From Tissierella simiarum (GTDB lineage: Bacteria; Bacillota; Clostridia; Tissierellales; Tissierellaceae): a stretch of 51,596 nucleotides of DNA. Position numbers and translations under genes: made by a program. Positions 25,419 to 34,071 of the stretch are shown piece after piece (position 1 is the stretch's first letter; each line of letters begins with the position of its first letter). The notes under the pieces are model-generated. The model worked only from the letters and a program-made list of their open reading frames with translations. It did no database searches and was not told the DNA's origin. Where the stretch lies: positions 1 to 51,596 of the forward strand of contig NZ_JAHLPM010000021.1 in the NCBI RefSeq assembly GCF_018917865.1, read 5' to 3'.

Positions 25419-25760
25419 ATGCAAATGCTAATTATTGTATTAAATAATCTTGATAAGTTAGATGATTTGCTTATGGAGTTTACCAATAGCAGTATTTTAG
25501 GTGCAACTATTATAGATAGTATGGGTATGATAAGGGCTCTAGCTGATGAACATGAAAAGGACTTACCTTTATTTGGATCTCTTAAAATGATGTTAAATGA
25601 AAATCGGCCATTTAATAAAACTATTTTTACAGTACTACCAGATGAGAAAATACCCATAGCAATGGATTGTGTGAGAAAAGTTGTCGGTGATTTAAACAAA
25701 GAAGGAGTAGGGATAATGTTTACTTTACCAATTAAATATGTGGAAGGAATCACTAAATAA
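25419..25760 (+). CDS. PII-like small protein paired with a CPA2 antiporter
   Basis: 113 residues with the pattern of a PII/ferredoxin-like fold: strand MQMLIIVL, helix, strand GATIIDS, a long connecting region in the place of the T-loop, strand TIFTVLP, helix, and a final VGIMFTLPIKYVEGI. The C-terminal strand resembles that of the PII protein at 51136. There is no canonical T-loop Tyr, so classical uridylylation is not expected. AAGGGAGG precedes the ATG. The antiporter gene begins 16 bases after its stop. By analogy with other PII-like/transporter pairs it may gate the antiporter in response to a nucleotide; this is inference. Confidence 0.7.
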   Translation: MQMLIIVLNNLDKLDDLLMEFTNSSILGATIIDSMGMIRALADEHEKDLPLFGSLKMMLNENRPFNKTIFTVLPDEKIPIAMDCVRKVVGDLNKEGVGIMFTLPIKYVEGITK

Positions 25761-25776
25761 GGATGGGATGGTAACA

Positions 25777-26955
25777 ATGCATATTTTATTTTACGTAGCT
25801 ATTATTCTATTAGCAGGAATGGGAACCGCTAAGATATTAGCTAAGTTCAAACTGCCTAATGTAACAGGATATTTAATAGCAGGACTTATAATAGGTCCTT
25901 CAATTTTAGGATTAATACCTAAGGATAGTACAGAGCAACTTTCTATTATTTCTGAAGTAGCCTTGGCATTTATAGCTTATAGTATTGGAAGTGAATTTAA
26001 CCTAGAGCATCTTAAAAAGGTTGGCAAAGGCATAATAACCATAACTATGTTTGAAGCTCTTACAGCAGTAGTTTTGGTAGATTTAACAATGATCTTTATA
26101 TTTAAACAATCGGTTCCTTTTAGCATTGTTTTGGGAGCTATAGCGGCTGCTACTGCACCAGCAGCTACCTTAATGGTAGTAAGACAATATAAAGCTAAAG
26201 GTCCCGTTGTGAATACTTTATTACCTGTAGTAGCTATTGATGATGCAGTTGGGATCATGGCATTTGGAATATCCACCACAATAGCAAAGTCACTAATAAA
26301 TAATTCAACTAATATTTCAATTTATGGATTGGTTATTTATCCATTAATTGAGATATTAGGAGCATTAATTTTAGGTTTTGTGATGGGCTTGTTCCTTATT
26401 TTGATTTCAAAAAAATCAAAAGGAGAAGACGAATTACTTTCTATAGTAATAGCAATTTTATTTGCAACAGCAGGTATTGCTATTAGATTTAATTTTTCAT
26501 CCTTACTAGCTTGTATGATGGTAGGAGCAACGCTTACAAATTTAGCACCAAATAATAAAAAGCTATTTAATGCGGCTGAAAAGTTTACTCCTCCAATATT
26601 TATATCATTCTTCACAATAGCTGGAGTTCAGTTAAATCTTTCTATACTCAAAGAAGTTGGTTTAATAGGTGCTGGTTATGTAATAATTAGAGTAATAGGT
26701 AAGATGTTGGGAGCATATGTTGGAGCTAAAATTTCAGATTTGCCTCAAACAGTTCAAAAATATTTAGGATTTACGTTGATACCACAGGCTGGAGTTGCTA
26801 TAGGCTTATCAATGATTGCTCAGAATATATTACCTTTGTCTTATGGTGCCCAAATAAGGACTATTGTCTTAGCAGGAACCGTAGTTTATGAGCTAGTAGG
26901 CCCGTTGATTACGAAGACAGCCTTAATAAAAGCTGGGGAAATAAATATTTTGTAG
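25777..26955 (+). CDS. Cation:proton antiporter, CPA2 family
   Basis: 393 residues, about twelve hydrophobic segments and no C-terminal TrkA-N or TrkA-C domain. FKLPNVTGYLIAGLIIGPSI is the characteristic first part of CPA2 exchangers (KefB/NapA-like), and VVAIDDAVGIMAFG holds the two adjacent acidic residues that carry the ions in electrogenic members. I chose ATG 25777 (MHILFYV), with AAGGATGG upstream; the frame extends to 25738 but that part overlaps the PII-like gene. Ion specificity (Na+ or K+) cannot be read from the sequence. It lacks its own regulatory domain, which fits a separate PII-like regulator. Confidence 0.88.
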   Translation: MHILFYVAIILLAGMGTAKILAKFKLPNVTGYLIAGLIIGPSILGLIPKDSTEQLSIISEVALAFIAYSIGSEFNLEHLKKVGKGIITITMFEALTAVVLVDLTMIFIFKQSVPFSIVLGAIAAATAPAATLMVVRQYKAKGPVVNTLLPVVAIDDAVGIMAFGISTTIAKSLINNSTNISIYGLVIYPLIEILGALILGFVMGLFLILISKKSKGEDELLSIVIAILFATAGIAIRFNFSSLLACMMVGATLTNLAPNNKKLFNAAEKFTPPIFISFFTIAGVQLNLSILKEVGLIGAGYVIIRVIGKMLGAYVGAKISDLPQTVQKYLGFTLIPQAGVAIGLSMIAQNILPLSYGAQIRTIVLAGTVVYELVGPLITKTALIKAGEINIL

Positions 26956-27051
26956 CCGTATTGTAACCTAGTTAATCCTACTTTTAATTGTAATTATACC
27001 CTATATGTAGTATTATTTAAGATATAACTTTTAATCTACTGAGGTGAAGAA

Positions 27052-28026
27052 ATGAAGAAGAAATTTTTAGTCACATTTATTATATCTTTAATTTGTTTTT
27101 CCATGTTATATACTGGAATTTGGAAGAAATTTTTAAATAAAGATTTAAGTGCTACTATTGGAAAAAATGAAAGAGATAGAACAGAAGAGGAAAATGAAAT
27201 AGAACCAAAGGTTAAGGATGAAATATTATTCTTAATGATGGGAATAGACGATCAAGGCGGTATAGCTAAAGTAAAAGAAAAGAAAATTGAAGGTGAGAAT
27301 AAACATAAGCCGACAGGAAATCGAACAGACACTATGATGCTATGTAAAGTTAATTTTGACACTGGTGAAATTAATATACTATCTATTCCTAGAGATACTA
27401 AAGTTAAAATAAGTGGAAGAAAAAATGAGGCTAAAATAAATGCAGCTCATTCTCATGGAGGACCTTATTTAGCAGTGGATACTGTTAAAAACTTGTTAAA
27501 TATAGATTTAAATTATTATGTAACAGTAGACTATAAGGCAGTAAAAGAAATAGTAGATGCTATTGGAGGAGTAGAAATAGATGTGCCAATGAATATGAAG
27601 TATTATGATCCTACGGACAAGCCTCCATTGAAAATAAATTTAAAAAAGGGATTACAAGTATTAGATGGTGATAAAGCCATTCAATTCTTAAGATTTAGAT
27701 CGGGATACGCAGAAGCAGATATAGGAAGAATAAAATCTCAACAAATGTTTATGAAGGAATTAGTTAAACAGACATTAAAACCTAAAAATATATTAAAACT
27801 TCCCAAATTGGTAAATACTTATTTTGACTATGTAGATACCAATATTCCTTTTGGAGTAATTATGCAAGGAATAGGTAGTGTTAATAAAATAGATATGGAA
27901 AATATGAAAACAAATACAATTCCAGGGTATGGTAAAAAAATAAGTGGAGCAGACTATTGGATATATAATAAGGATGAAACAGCAAAAATCATCAAGGATA
28001 TGTTTGGAGACTATTTATTAAACTAG
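27052..28026 (+). CDS. LytR-CpsA-Psr (LCP) family cell-wall ligase
   Basis: 324 residues. It has one N-terminal membrane anchor (about 4-22), a charged linker, then the LCP catalytic domain (about 58-245): FLMMGIDD, GNRTDTMMLCKVN with the catalytic Arg, LSIPRDTKVKI, KINAAHSHGG, VDAIGGVEIDVP and RFRSGYAEADIGRIKSQQ. LCP enzymes transfer wall polymers such as teichoic acids or capsule from undecaprenyl pyrophosphate to peptidoglycan on the outer face of the membrane. A GAGGTGA ribosome binding site precedes the ATG. It is followed closely by the IPP isomerase gene, which supplies isoprenoid for the same lipid carrier. Confidence 0.93.
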   Translation: MKKKFLVTFIISLICFSMLYTGIWKKFLNKDLSATIGKNERDRTEEENEIEPKVKDEILFLMMGIDDQGGIAKVKEKKIEGENKHKPTGNRTDTMMLCKVNFDTGEINILSIPRDTKVKISGRKNEAKINAAHSHGGPYLAVDTVKNLLNIDLNYYVTVDYKAVKEIVDAIGGVEIDVPMNMKYYDPTDKPPLKINLKKGLQVLDGDKAIQFLRFRSGYAEADIGRIKSQQMFMKELVKQTLKPKNILKLPKLVNTYFDYVDTNIPFGVIMQGIGSVNKIDMENMKTNTIPGYGKKISGADYWIYNKDETAKIIKDMFGDYLLN

Positions 28027-28043
28027 TAAATAGAGGTGTAAAC

Positions 28044-29054
28044 ATGAGGGAAAGAAGAAAAAAAGAGCATATTGAAAATTATTTAAGAACCAGTTATAAA
28101 GGAGACACTCTTTTAGGAGATATCTTTTTAGAACATAATTCGTTGCCAAATTTAAATCTACAAGATATAGATACAAAAACTATATTTTTAGGGAAAACTG
28201 TAGATTATCCAATTATTATCAATGCTATAACCGGTGGTAGCGATTTTTCCTGGGAAATAAATCGAGATTTGTCTCAATTAGCGAAAGAATTTAATATTCC
28301 TATGGCAGTAGGTTCTCAAACTATAGCTTTAGGAAATGAAGAAAATAGGGAATCTTTTAAGATTGTTAGAGAGAATATTGGTGAAGATGGTATCGTAATA
28401 AGTAATTTAAATGCTCAAGCTTCTATGGAAGATGTAAAAACTGCTTTGGAAATAATTGATGGAGATGCTATACAATTACATCTAAATCCAGCCCAAGAAT
28501 TGGTTATGAAAGAAGGAGACAGAAATTTTAGAGGTATTTTAGATAATATAGGGAATATTGTAAAAAATATAGATAAACCAGTAATAATAAAAGAAGTAGG
28601 TTTTGGAATATCAAAAGAAGTTGCCGAAAAATTATATAATATTGGAGTTAGAACCATAGATGTATCAGGATCTGGAGGAACTAATTTTATTGAAATAGAA
28701 GATATTAGATATAATGATATAGATTTTAGTGACCTTTATTCTTGGGGAATTCCTACAGCGTTAACTTTAATTAAATGTAGAGAACTCCCTAAAGATTTAA
28801 CTTTAATTGCAAGTGGAGGAATAAGAGAGAGTATAGATATAGTGAAATCTTTAGTAATTGGTGGAAATATGGTTGGCATTAGTGGAGAAATATTATCTTA
28901 TCTCCTCCATGGAGGCTATGATAATGCGAAGGAATATTTAGAAGAGGTTATTCATAAGCTTAAGGTAATAATGGTGCTTTTAGGTAAACAAAATATTGAA
29001 GAATTGAGGGGAACATCTTATAAAGTTACGGGAAAGTTAAAAGAATTAATATAA
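28044..29054 (+). CDS. fni: Type 2 isopentenyl-diphosphate delta-isomerase
   Basis: 336 residues. This FMN- and NAD(P)H-dependent enzyme interconverts isopentenyl and dimethylallyl diphosphate. The sequence starts RERRKKEHIE as in the family, and has NAITGGSD, the FMN-site motifs MAVGSQ and ISNLNAQ, QLHLNPAQELVMKEGDR with the catalytic Gln, VKEVGFG-like IIKEVGFGIS, DVSGSGGTNF and ASGGIR. It follows the LCP gene by 17 bases with GAGGTG before the ATG, so the two are probably cotranscribed, linking isoprenoid supply to cell-wall assembly. Confidence 0.93.
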   Translation: MRERRKKEHIENYLRTSYKGDTLLGDIFLEHNSLPNLNLQDIDTKTIFLGKTVDYPIIINAITGGSDFSWEINRDLSQLAKEFNIPMAVGSQTIALGNEENRESFKIVRENIGEDGIVISNLNAQASMEDVKTALEIIDGDAIQLHLNPAQELVMKEGDRNFRGILDNIGNIVKNIDKPVIIKEVGFGISKEVAEKLYNIGVRTIDVSGSGGTNFIEIEDIRYNDIDFSDLYSWGIPTALTLIKCRELPKDLTLIASGGIRESIDIVKSLVIGGNMVGISGEILSYLLHGGYDNAKEYLEEVIHKLKVIMVLLGKQNIEELRGTSYKVTGKLKELI

Positions 29055-29068
29055 GGATAAATAATTTA

Positions 29069-29100
29069 AAGAAGCTGGAGAGATAATTCTCCAGCTTCTT
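29069..29100. terminator. Bidirectional terminator
   Basis: AAGAAGCTGGAGA pairs with TCTCCAGCTTCTT (13-bp stem, 6-base loop), between the convergent isomerase and DUF2207 genes. Confidence 0.9.
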
Positions 29101-30893
29101 TAAAATCCGCCAGCTCCGCCACCGCCGGCACCTCCTCCACCACCACCAGAAAATCCTCCACCACCACCTACTGAAGATGATGAAGTTGTAGTGCTATCTG
29201 CCAGTGAGAAGCTTTTTTTGTAAGTGTTTTCAAAGATAGACCTACCTTTAGAATCACTCATAAAATACCAATATGCAAAGTACGTGGGATTATAACCTTG
29301 ATGATTCATAGGTTTGAAGGATTCTAAAGAAGATCTATTAATACCTAAAGCCATACCGTAAGTTAAAGCTTCATCAATAGTCATAGAAGTATTAAAATCT
29401 GATATAGTTTTTCCTTGTTTAGTCAAATCTTTTTTAAAATCCATCCATTTTTTATATTCAATTTGTCCTTCATCAGATTTTCTAAAGAATAATACGAAGC
29501 TGTAGATAAAGGTTATTATAGATATAGCTAATGGTAAGAATCCATAAAATCCACCAAATGCAAGAGAAATAATACTTATAGTAAGAGAAATTAAAGAAAT
29601 AAATATCATAAATGTTCCAAACCTAGGAGCTCTTTTATCATAATATCCTCTGCTGTCTAAATCTTTCTTAATACATTGAGTCCATTTATTAATAGATTTA
29701 GAATAACTAGTAAAGTTTTTTTCTATATGTTTTTTAAAATCTTTAGTAGTAAATGTATTATCATCACCTACAATATTAAAAATCCATTCTATAAAAAATG
29801 TTTCATGGCTCATTAAATCTTTAATAGGTCTAATAGTTCTACTAAATTTGAAATTAGTTATATTTTTTTTCATTTCTCCATTTTCTTCAATAGTCATAAA
29901 ACCTTTTCTAGTCAAATCAAATAGTGTGGCCATAAAACAATTATCAATAGATCCATTGGTTAGTCGACCAACTTCAGCAGGGGTAATTTCTCTAGGAGAT
30001 AAGCTATTGATTTTATCATACATATCTACATTACGCCTAAGTTTTCTAAAAGTAAGACTAGTAAAAATAATAGTAAGCGCTGCTACAACTAAAGAAATAT
30101 TGTTAAATAAATCAGCCCTAGCACTTTTTTTAGCTTCCTTTTCTTTAATGGATTCAATGAAAGATAATTCTTCATTTATTATATTATTATAAGCATTAGA
30201 GGATACTATTTTAGTACTAGCAGGTATAAAGGTTTCAGGAAATAATATTCTAGCTTCAACAAAGGTATTTGTAGATACATCTTCAACTTCTAATTTTATT
30301 ACACTATTATTAATGAAATTGATTTTACCATTCAATGGACCATGAGCAAATATTTTTACTTTATCATTAACTTTTTCTGGCAGTTTAATAGTAGCACTAA
30401 AATAATCAACTGGAGTAGAGTTATTCTGTCCTATAAATTTATAATACAATTCTCCAGTGTCTTTGTATTTCACAGCTACATTCTTAACTGTATATTTAAT
30501 ACGAAAGGTCTTTTCTTCATTCTTAGAGGGAGAAAATATCATTAAGTTAGTACTATTATCTTGAATATTAGTTTTAAAAACTTGAGAATCTCCTTTTTTA
30601 GCATCTTTTACAAGGCTATAGGGAACCTCTTTTCCTTTAACCATTTCATAAAGTTCAATGTTTTTTATACCATCAGTATTATTTGTAACTATATCTCTAA
30701 AGACGCCATTAAATTTATTCTTAAAGTTAAAAGTAATATCCTCAGAAATTAAAAGATCTCCATTATTTAGAACTTCAGAATCTACTATCCATCTTGTAAT
30801 AGTTAAGTTATCATCTGCGAATACTGGCATAGGAATGAAACTTAACAATAGTATAAAAAGAAATAAGAAAGAAAATATGTTTTTATTTTTCAC
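29100..30893 (-). CDS. DUF2207 membrane protein with Gly-rich tail
   Basis: About 597 residues. It has a cleavable-looking signal peptide ending MPVFADD, then an extracellular DUF2207 domain (about 25-255, with YELYYKFIGQ-like and RWIVDSEVLNNGDLLISEDI segments), a membrane segment, a cytosolic region (about 285-425), two adjacent membrane segments and a C-terminus rich in Ser and Gly ending GGAGGGGAGGF. Members are predicted membrane proteins of unknown function. I chose GTG 30893: GGAGGTG lies six bases before it, and the apparent ATG at 30908 forms part of that Shine-Dalgarno. Confidence 0.82.
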   Translation of the reverse strand: MKNKNIFSFLFLFILLLSFIPMPVFADDNLTITRWIVDSEVLNNGDLLISEDITFNFKNKFNGVFRDIVTNNTDGIKNIELYEMVKGKEVPYSLVKDAKKGDSQVFKTNIQDNSTNLMIFSPSKNEEKTFRIKYTVKNVAVKYKDTGELYYKFIGQNNSTPVDYFSATIKLPEKVNDKVKIFAHGPLNGKINFINNSVIKLEVEDVSTNTFVEARILFPETFIPASTKIVSSNAYNNIINEELSFIESIKEKEAKKSARADLFNNISLVVAALTIIFTSLTFRKLRRNVDMYDKINSLSPREITPAEVGRLTNGSIDNCFMATLFDLTRKGFMTIEENGEMKKNITNFKFSRTIRPIKDLMSHETFFIEWIFNIVGDDNTFTTKDFKKHIEKNFTSYSKSINKWTQCIKKDLDSRGYYDKRAPRFGTFMIFISLISLTISIISLAFGGFYGFLPLAISIITFIYSFVLFFRKSDEGQIEYKKWMDFKKDLTKQGKTISDFNTSMTIDEALTYGMALGINRSSLESFKPMNHQGYNPTYFAYWYFMSDSKGRSIFENTYKKSFSLADSTTTSSSSVGGGGGFSGGGGGGAGGGGAGGF

Positions 30894-31066
30894 AGTTGTC
30901 ACCTCCATTAAATATTATCTCCAATAGGCTGTAGTAAAAGTATATTAATATAAAACTTAATAAAATAGGCTTTATAAATATTATATACTTATATGTATGT
31001 GAAAAGGAGATAATATTTAATAATTGTGATAGAATATATTAAAATTACTTATGGACAGGTGATGAT

Positions 31067-32050
31067 ATGAAAAATAAAATTTTAAAGTTGTTAAAAAATA
31101 ATAAAGAGGAATTTTTATCAGGAGAGAAAATATCTGAAGAGTTTGGGGTGACTCGTTCAGCTATTTGGAAATATATAAATACCTTAAAGGAGGAAGGTTA
31201 TGAAATAGAATCAGTGTCCAGAAAAGGATATAGAATAATTTCAGAACCAGATATATTAACTTATGAAGAAGTAGAAAACGACTTGAATACTAGTTTCATT
31301 GGAAGAAATATTTACTATTTCAACACAATATCTTCAACCAATATAAAAGCAAAAGAGATAGCTTTGAAAGAATTAGAAGGAACAGTAGTTATAGCAGAAG
31401 ATCAAACTACAGGTAAAGGAAGATTAGGGAGGGATTGGGTATCATCAAAAGGTAGAGGAATTTGGATGAGTATAATTCTAAAACCTGAAGCAGATCCTAT
31501 TAAGGTGGCTAAAATAACTTTAATAGGGGCAGCAGCAGTTAACAAAGCCTTAGAAGATATAGGAATTAAATCCCAAATAAAATGGCCTAATGACGTAGTT
31601 ATAAATGGAAAAAAGATTTGTGGTATTCTTACGGAGATGAACTGTGAGTTGAATATGATTAACTATGTTGTAATGGGTATTGGAATCAATGTTAATCTTC
31701 AAGAAGAAGATTTTCCAAAGAATTTAATAGATAAAGCTACTTCATTAAAGATTGCTGAAAAAAGAGAAATAAATAGAAAAAAATTACTGGCAAATATATT
31801 GAATAGATTTGAAGAATTTTATATACCTTTTAAAAATAGTGATGATATTTCTAAAGCTATAGAAATATGTAGGGAAAATTCTGCTTTAATAAATAAAGAA
31901 GTTAGCATAATAAAAGGTGAGGAAATAAAAACGGGCAAAGCTTTAGATATAAATGAAGAAGGTAAATTAGTTGTAATGTTTGAAAATGGGATTGTAGAAA
32001 ATATATTTTCTGGAGAAGTATCTGTTAGAGGAGTAGAAGGATATGTTTAA
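31067..32050 (+). CDS. birA: Bifunctional biotin-protein ligase / biotin operon repressor
   Basis: 327 residues, the group II form with DNA-binding domain. The winged helix is at about 1-62 (LSGEKISEEFGVTRSAIWKY). The ligase domain has STNIKAKE, the biotinyl-AMP loop GKGRLGRDWVSSKGRG, KWPNDVVINGKKICGILTE with the catalytic Lys, and GIGINVN. The C-terminal SH3-like domain is at about 270-320. It attaches biotin to carboxylases and, with bound biotinyl-AMP, represses biotin genes. The matching operator lies 1.9 kb away, before bioY. The ribosome binding site is AGGTGATG. Confidence 0.94.
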   Translation: MKNKILKLLKNNKEEFLSGEKISEEFGVTRSAIWKYINTLKEEGYEIESVSRKGYRIISEPDILTYEEVENDLNTSFIGRNIYYFNTISSTNIKAKEIALKELEGTVVIAEDQTTGKGRLGRDWVSSKGRGIWMSIILKPEADPIKVAKITLIGAAAVNKALEDIGIKSQIKWPNDVVINGKKICGILTEMNCELNMINYVVMGIGINVNLQEEDFPKNLIDKATSLKIAEKREINRKKLLANILNRFEEFYIPFKNSDDISKAIEICRENSALINKEVSIIKGEEIKTGKALDINEEGKLVVMFENGIVENIFSGEVSVRGVEGYV

Positions 32051-32075
32051 AGGATGGAATTATTCCATCCTTTTT
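32049..32075. terminator. Bidirectional terminator
   Basis: AAAGGATGGAA-TTA-TTCCATCCTTT plus TT. It is shared by birA and the convergent hydrate-epimerase gene and overlaps both 3' ends. Confidence 0.9.
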
Positions 32076-32728
32076 AATATAGTATCTGTAGCTTTTTTAG
32101 GTATCCCAATAGGTTCAACTATTATTTCTCCAGTGTATTCTTCTTTATCTAAAAGTCCTTTTTTCATAAGATGGAAAGTTACTGTCTTATTTGCTTTAAC
32201 TGAGATGCCAAGGACCTTCCCAGTATCTCCATCTAATCCTGAAGGGATATCAATAGAGAGAATGTTTTTGGACTTGCTGTTAATTAAAGAAATGACTTCT
32301 TTATATAAATCTTCAATATTCCTAGTAAGTCCGATACCAAAGATAGAATCTATAGTTGAATCATTTCTTTTTAGGGATTCCTTTAATATAGTTAAATCTT
32401 TTTCTCCTGTTATATGAGTAAACTTCATTCCCATATTTTTGAGTATGTTTAAGTTTATATTAAAATCTTCTGTTGCCTTATCTAAATTTCCTATTATAAA
32501 TAAATCTACATATTTTTCTTCTAATATAAGATGGCGAGCTATAGCTAAACCGTCTCCTCCATTATTTCCTATACCACATATAATGGTAAAACTATTTATA
32601 TTATGTAAATCAATATTTTTAATTACCTTTAATGCAGCATTTTCCATTAAAACTATACTAGGGATGCCAATGTTCTTTATAGCATAGCTATCCATAGATT
32701 TCATTTCTTCACAGCTAATAGTAAGCAT
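32060..32728 (-). CDS. NAD(P)H-hydrate epimerase (YjeF N-terminal domain)
   Basis: 222 residues, a single Rossmann-like domain. It interconverts the two epimers of damaged NAD(P)H hydrate so a dehydratase can repair them. Motifs are EMKSMDSYAI, IPSIVLMENAA, IICGIGNNGGDGLAIAR and SIDIPSGLDGDTG with the catalytic Asp. In many bacteria it is fused to the ADP-dependent dehydratase; here only the epimerase half is present and the partner is not in the window. GGAGGGGA precedes the ATG. Confidence 0.93.
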   Translation of the reverse strand: MLTISCEEMKSMDSYAIKNIGIPSIVLMENAALKVIKNIDLHNINSFTIICGIGNNGGDGLAIARHLILEEKYVDLFIIGNLDKATEDFNINLNILKNMGMKFTHITGEKDLTILKESLKRNDSTIDSIFGIGLTRNIEDLYKEVISLINSKSKNILSIDIPSGLDGDTGKVLGISVKANKTVTFHLMKKGLLDKEEYTGEIIVEPIGIPKKATDTILKRME

Positions 32729-32961
32729 AAACTCCCCTCCTTAAAATCTATCATATACTATTATATACTCTAGTTCGTTAATTTCATAATTTTTAATAAT
32801 TATAAAAATTAGATCTAAATAATAATTTAATTTTTTATATTAAAATTAAAAAAATTTAAAATAACTGGAACTTTTCTTCTCTATTTATACTCTATATATA
32901 TTAGGGATAAAATAAAATTTTTGTAATAAAACTGTCTCAGAATATAGATGGAGGAGTACTA

Positions 32962-33264
32962 ATGAATATATTAATAATTTGGCTAACTATAATTACACTA
33001 TTGGGGATATATTTTAAAGTATACAAAAATCTATTAAAAATAAAAGAATTAAAATATATAGATTATAAATTACATATTACAGAGATAAGATTTCTTTATA
33101 TTGATATGTTGGCTTATCTACTATTTATATTATCCTTTGATTTATATATAATAAAGCATGTTATCTTACTATATAGTTTTGATTTAACAAGAACTTATAT
33201 ACTTGCTTATGTTTGGGGAGCTCTGCTATTGTTAATAGGTTGTCTACAATCTAAGGAGTCTTAA
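32962..33264 (+). CDS. Small membrane protein of unknown function
   Basis: 100 residues with three hydrophobic segments (about 3-20, 48-68 and 78-96) separated by a lysine-rich region (NLLKIKELKYIDYK). No family recognised. A clear GGAGG lies before the ATG and its stop codon falls within a strong terminator, both signs that it is a real gene. The 230 bp upstream are very AT-rich without another gene. It sits between birA and bioY but has no obvious biotin-related feature. Confidence 0.65.
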   Translation: MNILIIWLTIITLLGIYFKVYKNLLKIKELKYIDYKLHITEIRFLYIDMLAYLLFILSFDLYIIKHVILLYSFDLTRTYILAYVWGALLLLIGCLQSKES

Positions 33265-33290
33265 GATTATATATAATCTTAAGACTCCTT
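33253..33290. terminator. Perfect 38-bp palindromic terminator
   Basis: AAGGAGTCTTAAGATTATA is followed by its exact reverse complement and then a T run (TTTTT on plus; the minus side is preceded by GTAG). It serves the small membrane protein gene and the convergent bioY gene. Confidence 0.88.
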
Positions 33291-33291
33291 T

Positions 33292-33861
33292 TTATTCTAT
33301 ATTTCTGTATACTTTTGACTTATCTAATATGGGCAGTGTCTTTATAGCTACTATAGAGGAGATTAAAGCCTTTAGGATATCTCCAGGTAAGAAAAGAATA
33401 CATCCAGTTTTTATAATAATCGACAAGGGAAGATTTTTTCCCATTAATTTATTTAATATAAGATACATATAAGGCAGCCCAAATAGATAGATTACTATAG
33501 TTCCTATAAAAACAGCCAGCCAAATTCTTTTATTATCTATTCCTTTTTCTATATTACATATCTTACCTACTATATAAGAAGCAAATATAAATCCAATTAA
33601 AAATCCGAAACTAGGTTTCAGAATTGTTTGAGGTCCTCCAGTAAGACCCGCCAATATAGGAACACCTATTAAACCCAGAGTTATGTAAACTATCTGAGAA
33701 AAAGCACCTAGCTTAGGACCTAGAATAAGACCAGATAAAATAACAAACAATGTTTGTAGAGTAATAGGTACTTCACCTAAAGGGATATTTACGAACGCAC
33801 CTATAGCAGTTAATCCTGTAAATAAGGCTACTAAAGTCATTTCCTTTGTAGATATTTTCAT
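33292..33861 (-). CDS. bioY: Biotin transporter BioY (ECF S-component)
   Basis: 189 residues with six hydrophobic segments. GEVPITLQTLFVILSGLILG and LAGLTGGPQTILKPSFGFLIG are the BioY signature regions. BioY binds biotin in the membrane and works with an ECF energising module (EcfA, EcfA', EcfT), which is not in this window. GGGAGGT precedes the ATG. A promoter and BirA operator lie directly upstream, so biotin should repress it. Confidence 0.95.
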   Translation of the reverse strand: MKISTKEMTLVALFTGLTAIGAFVNIPLGEVPITLQTLFVILSGLILGPKLGAFSQIVYITLGLIGVPILAGLTGGPQTILKPSFGFLIGFIFASYIVGKICNIEKGIDNKRIWLAVFIGTIVIYLFGLPYMYLILNKLMGKNLPLSIIIKTGCILFLPGDILKALISSIVAIKTLPILDKSKVYRNIE

Positions 33862-33875
33862 TATACTACCTCCCG

Positions 33876-33909
33876 ATTGTCAACTAAAATAATAAAATAT
33901 GTTTACATT
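33876..33909. promoter_or_regulatory. BirA operator upstream of bioY
   Basis: ATTGTCAAC-N16-GTTTACATT. The half-sites match the Firmicutes BirA site (GTwAAC, about 15 bp, GTTwAC) with 7 of 9 positions symmetrical. It begins just downstream of the -10 of bioY, where bound BirA would block transcription. Confidence 0.82.
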
Positions 33910-33912
33910 ATA

Positions 33913-33941
33913 ATATTAAGCAAATTCTTGCTAATTGTCAA
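33913..33941 (-). promoter_or_regulatory. bioY promoter
   Basis: On the minus strand, a perfect TTGACA (33936-33941), a 17-bp spacer and TAATAT (33913-33918). The start point would fall in the right half of the BirA operator. Confidence 0.8.
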
Positions 33942-33974
33942 CTAAAAATTATAGGATGGTTTACCAAAAACATA

Positions 33975-34003
33975 TTGACAAGAAAATTAATTAAGTATAT
34001 ACT
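33975..34003 (+). promoter_or_regulatory. Promoter of the GntR-ABC operon
   Basis: TTGACA (33975-33980), a 17-bp spacer and TATACT (33998-34003). The -10 and the whole initial transcribed region lie inside the large palindrome described next. Confidence 0.8.
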
Positions 34004-34039
34004 GTATATATGACATATATACAGTATATACTTAATTAA
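33987..34039. promoter_or_regulatory. 53-bp palindromic operator of the GntR-family regulator
   Basis: Two 26-bp arms, exact reverse complements of each other, with one central A (34013). Each arm contains GTATATAC and the smaller palindrome TATACTGTATA, so the site is nested. It covers the -10. YtrA-type GntR proteins bind symmetric sites of this kind at their own promoters, so autorepression is likely. Confidence 0.8.
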
Positions 34040-34071
34040 CACTATATACATTATTGTTTAGGAGGATATAT

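Noticed and set aside
32043-32417. Plus-strand frame opposite the hydrate-epimerase gene
   Set aside because: It overlaps the birA terminator and the convergent gene, and the epimerase on the other strand has clear motifs.
32729-32961. Gene in the AT-rich gap between the hydrate epimerase and small membrane protein genes
   Set aside because: Only very short frames; composition is close to pure A and T; nothing beyond promoter-like sequence.
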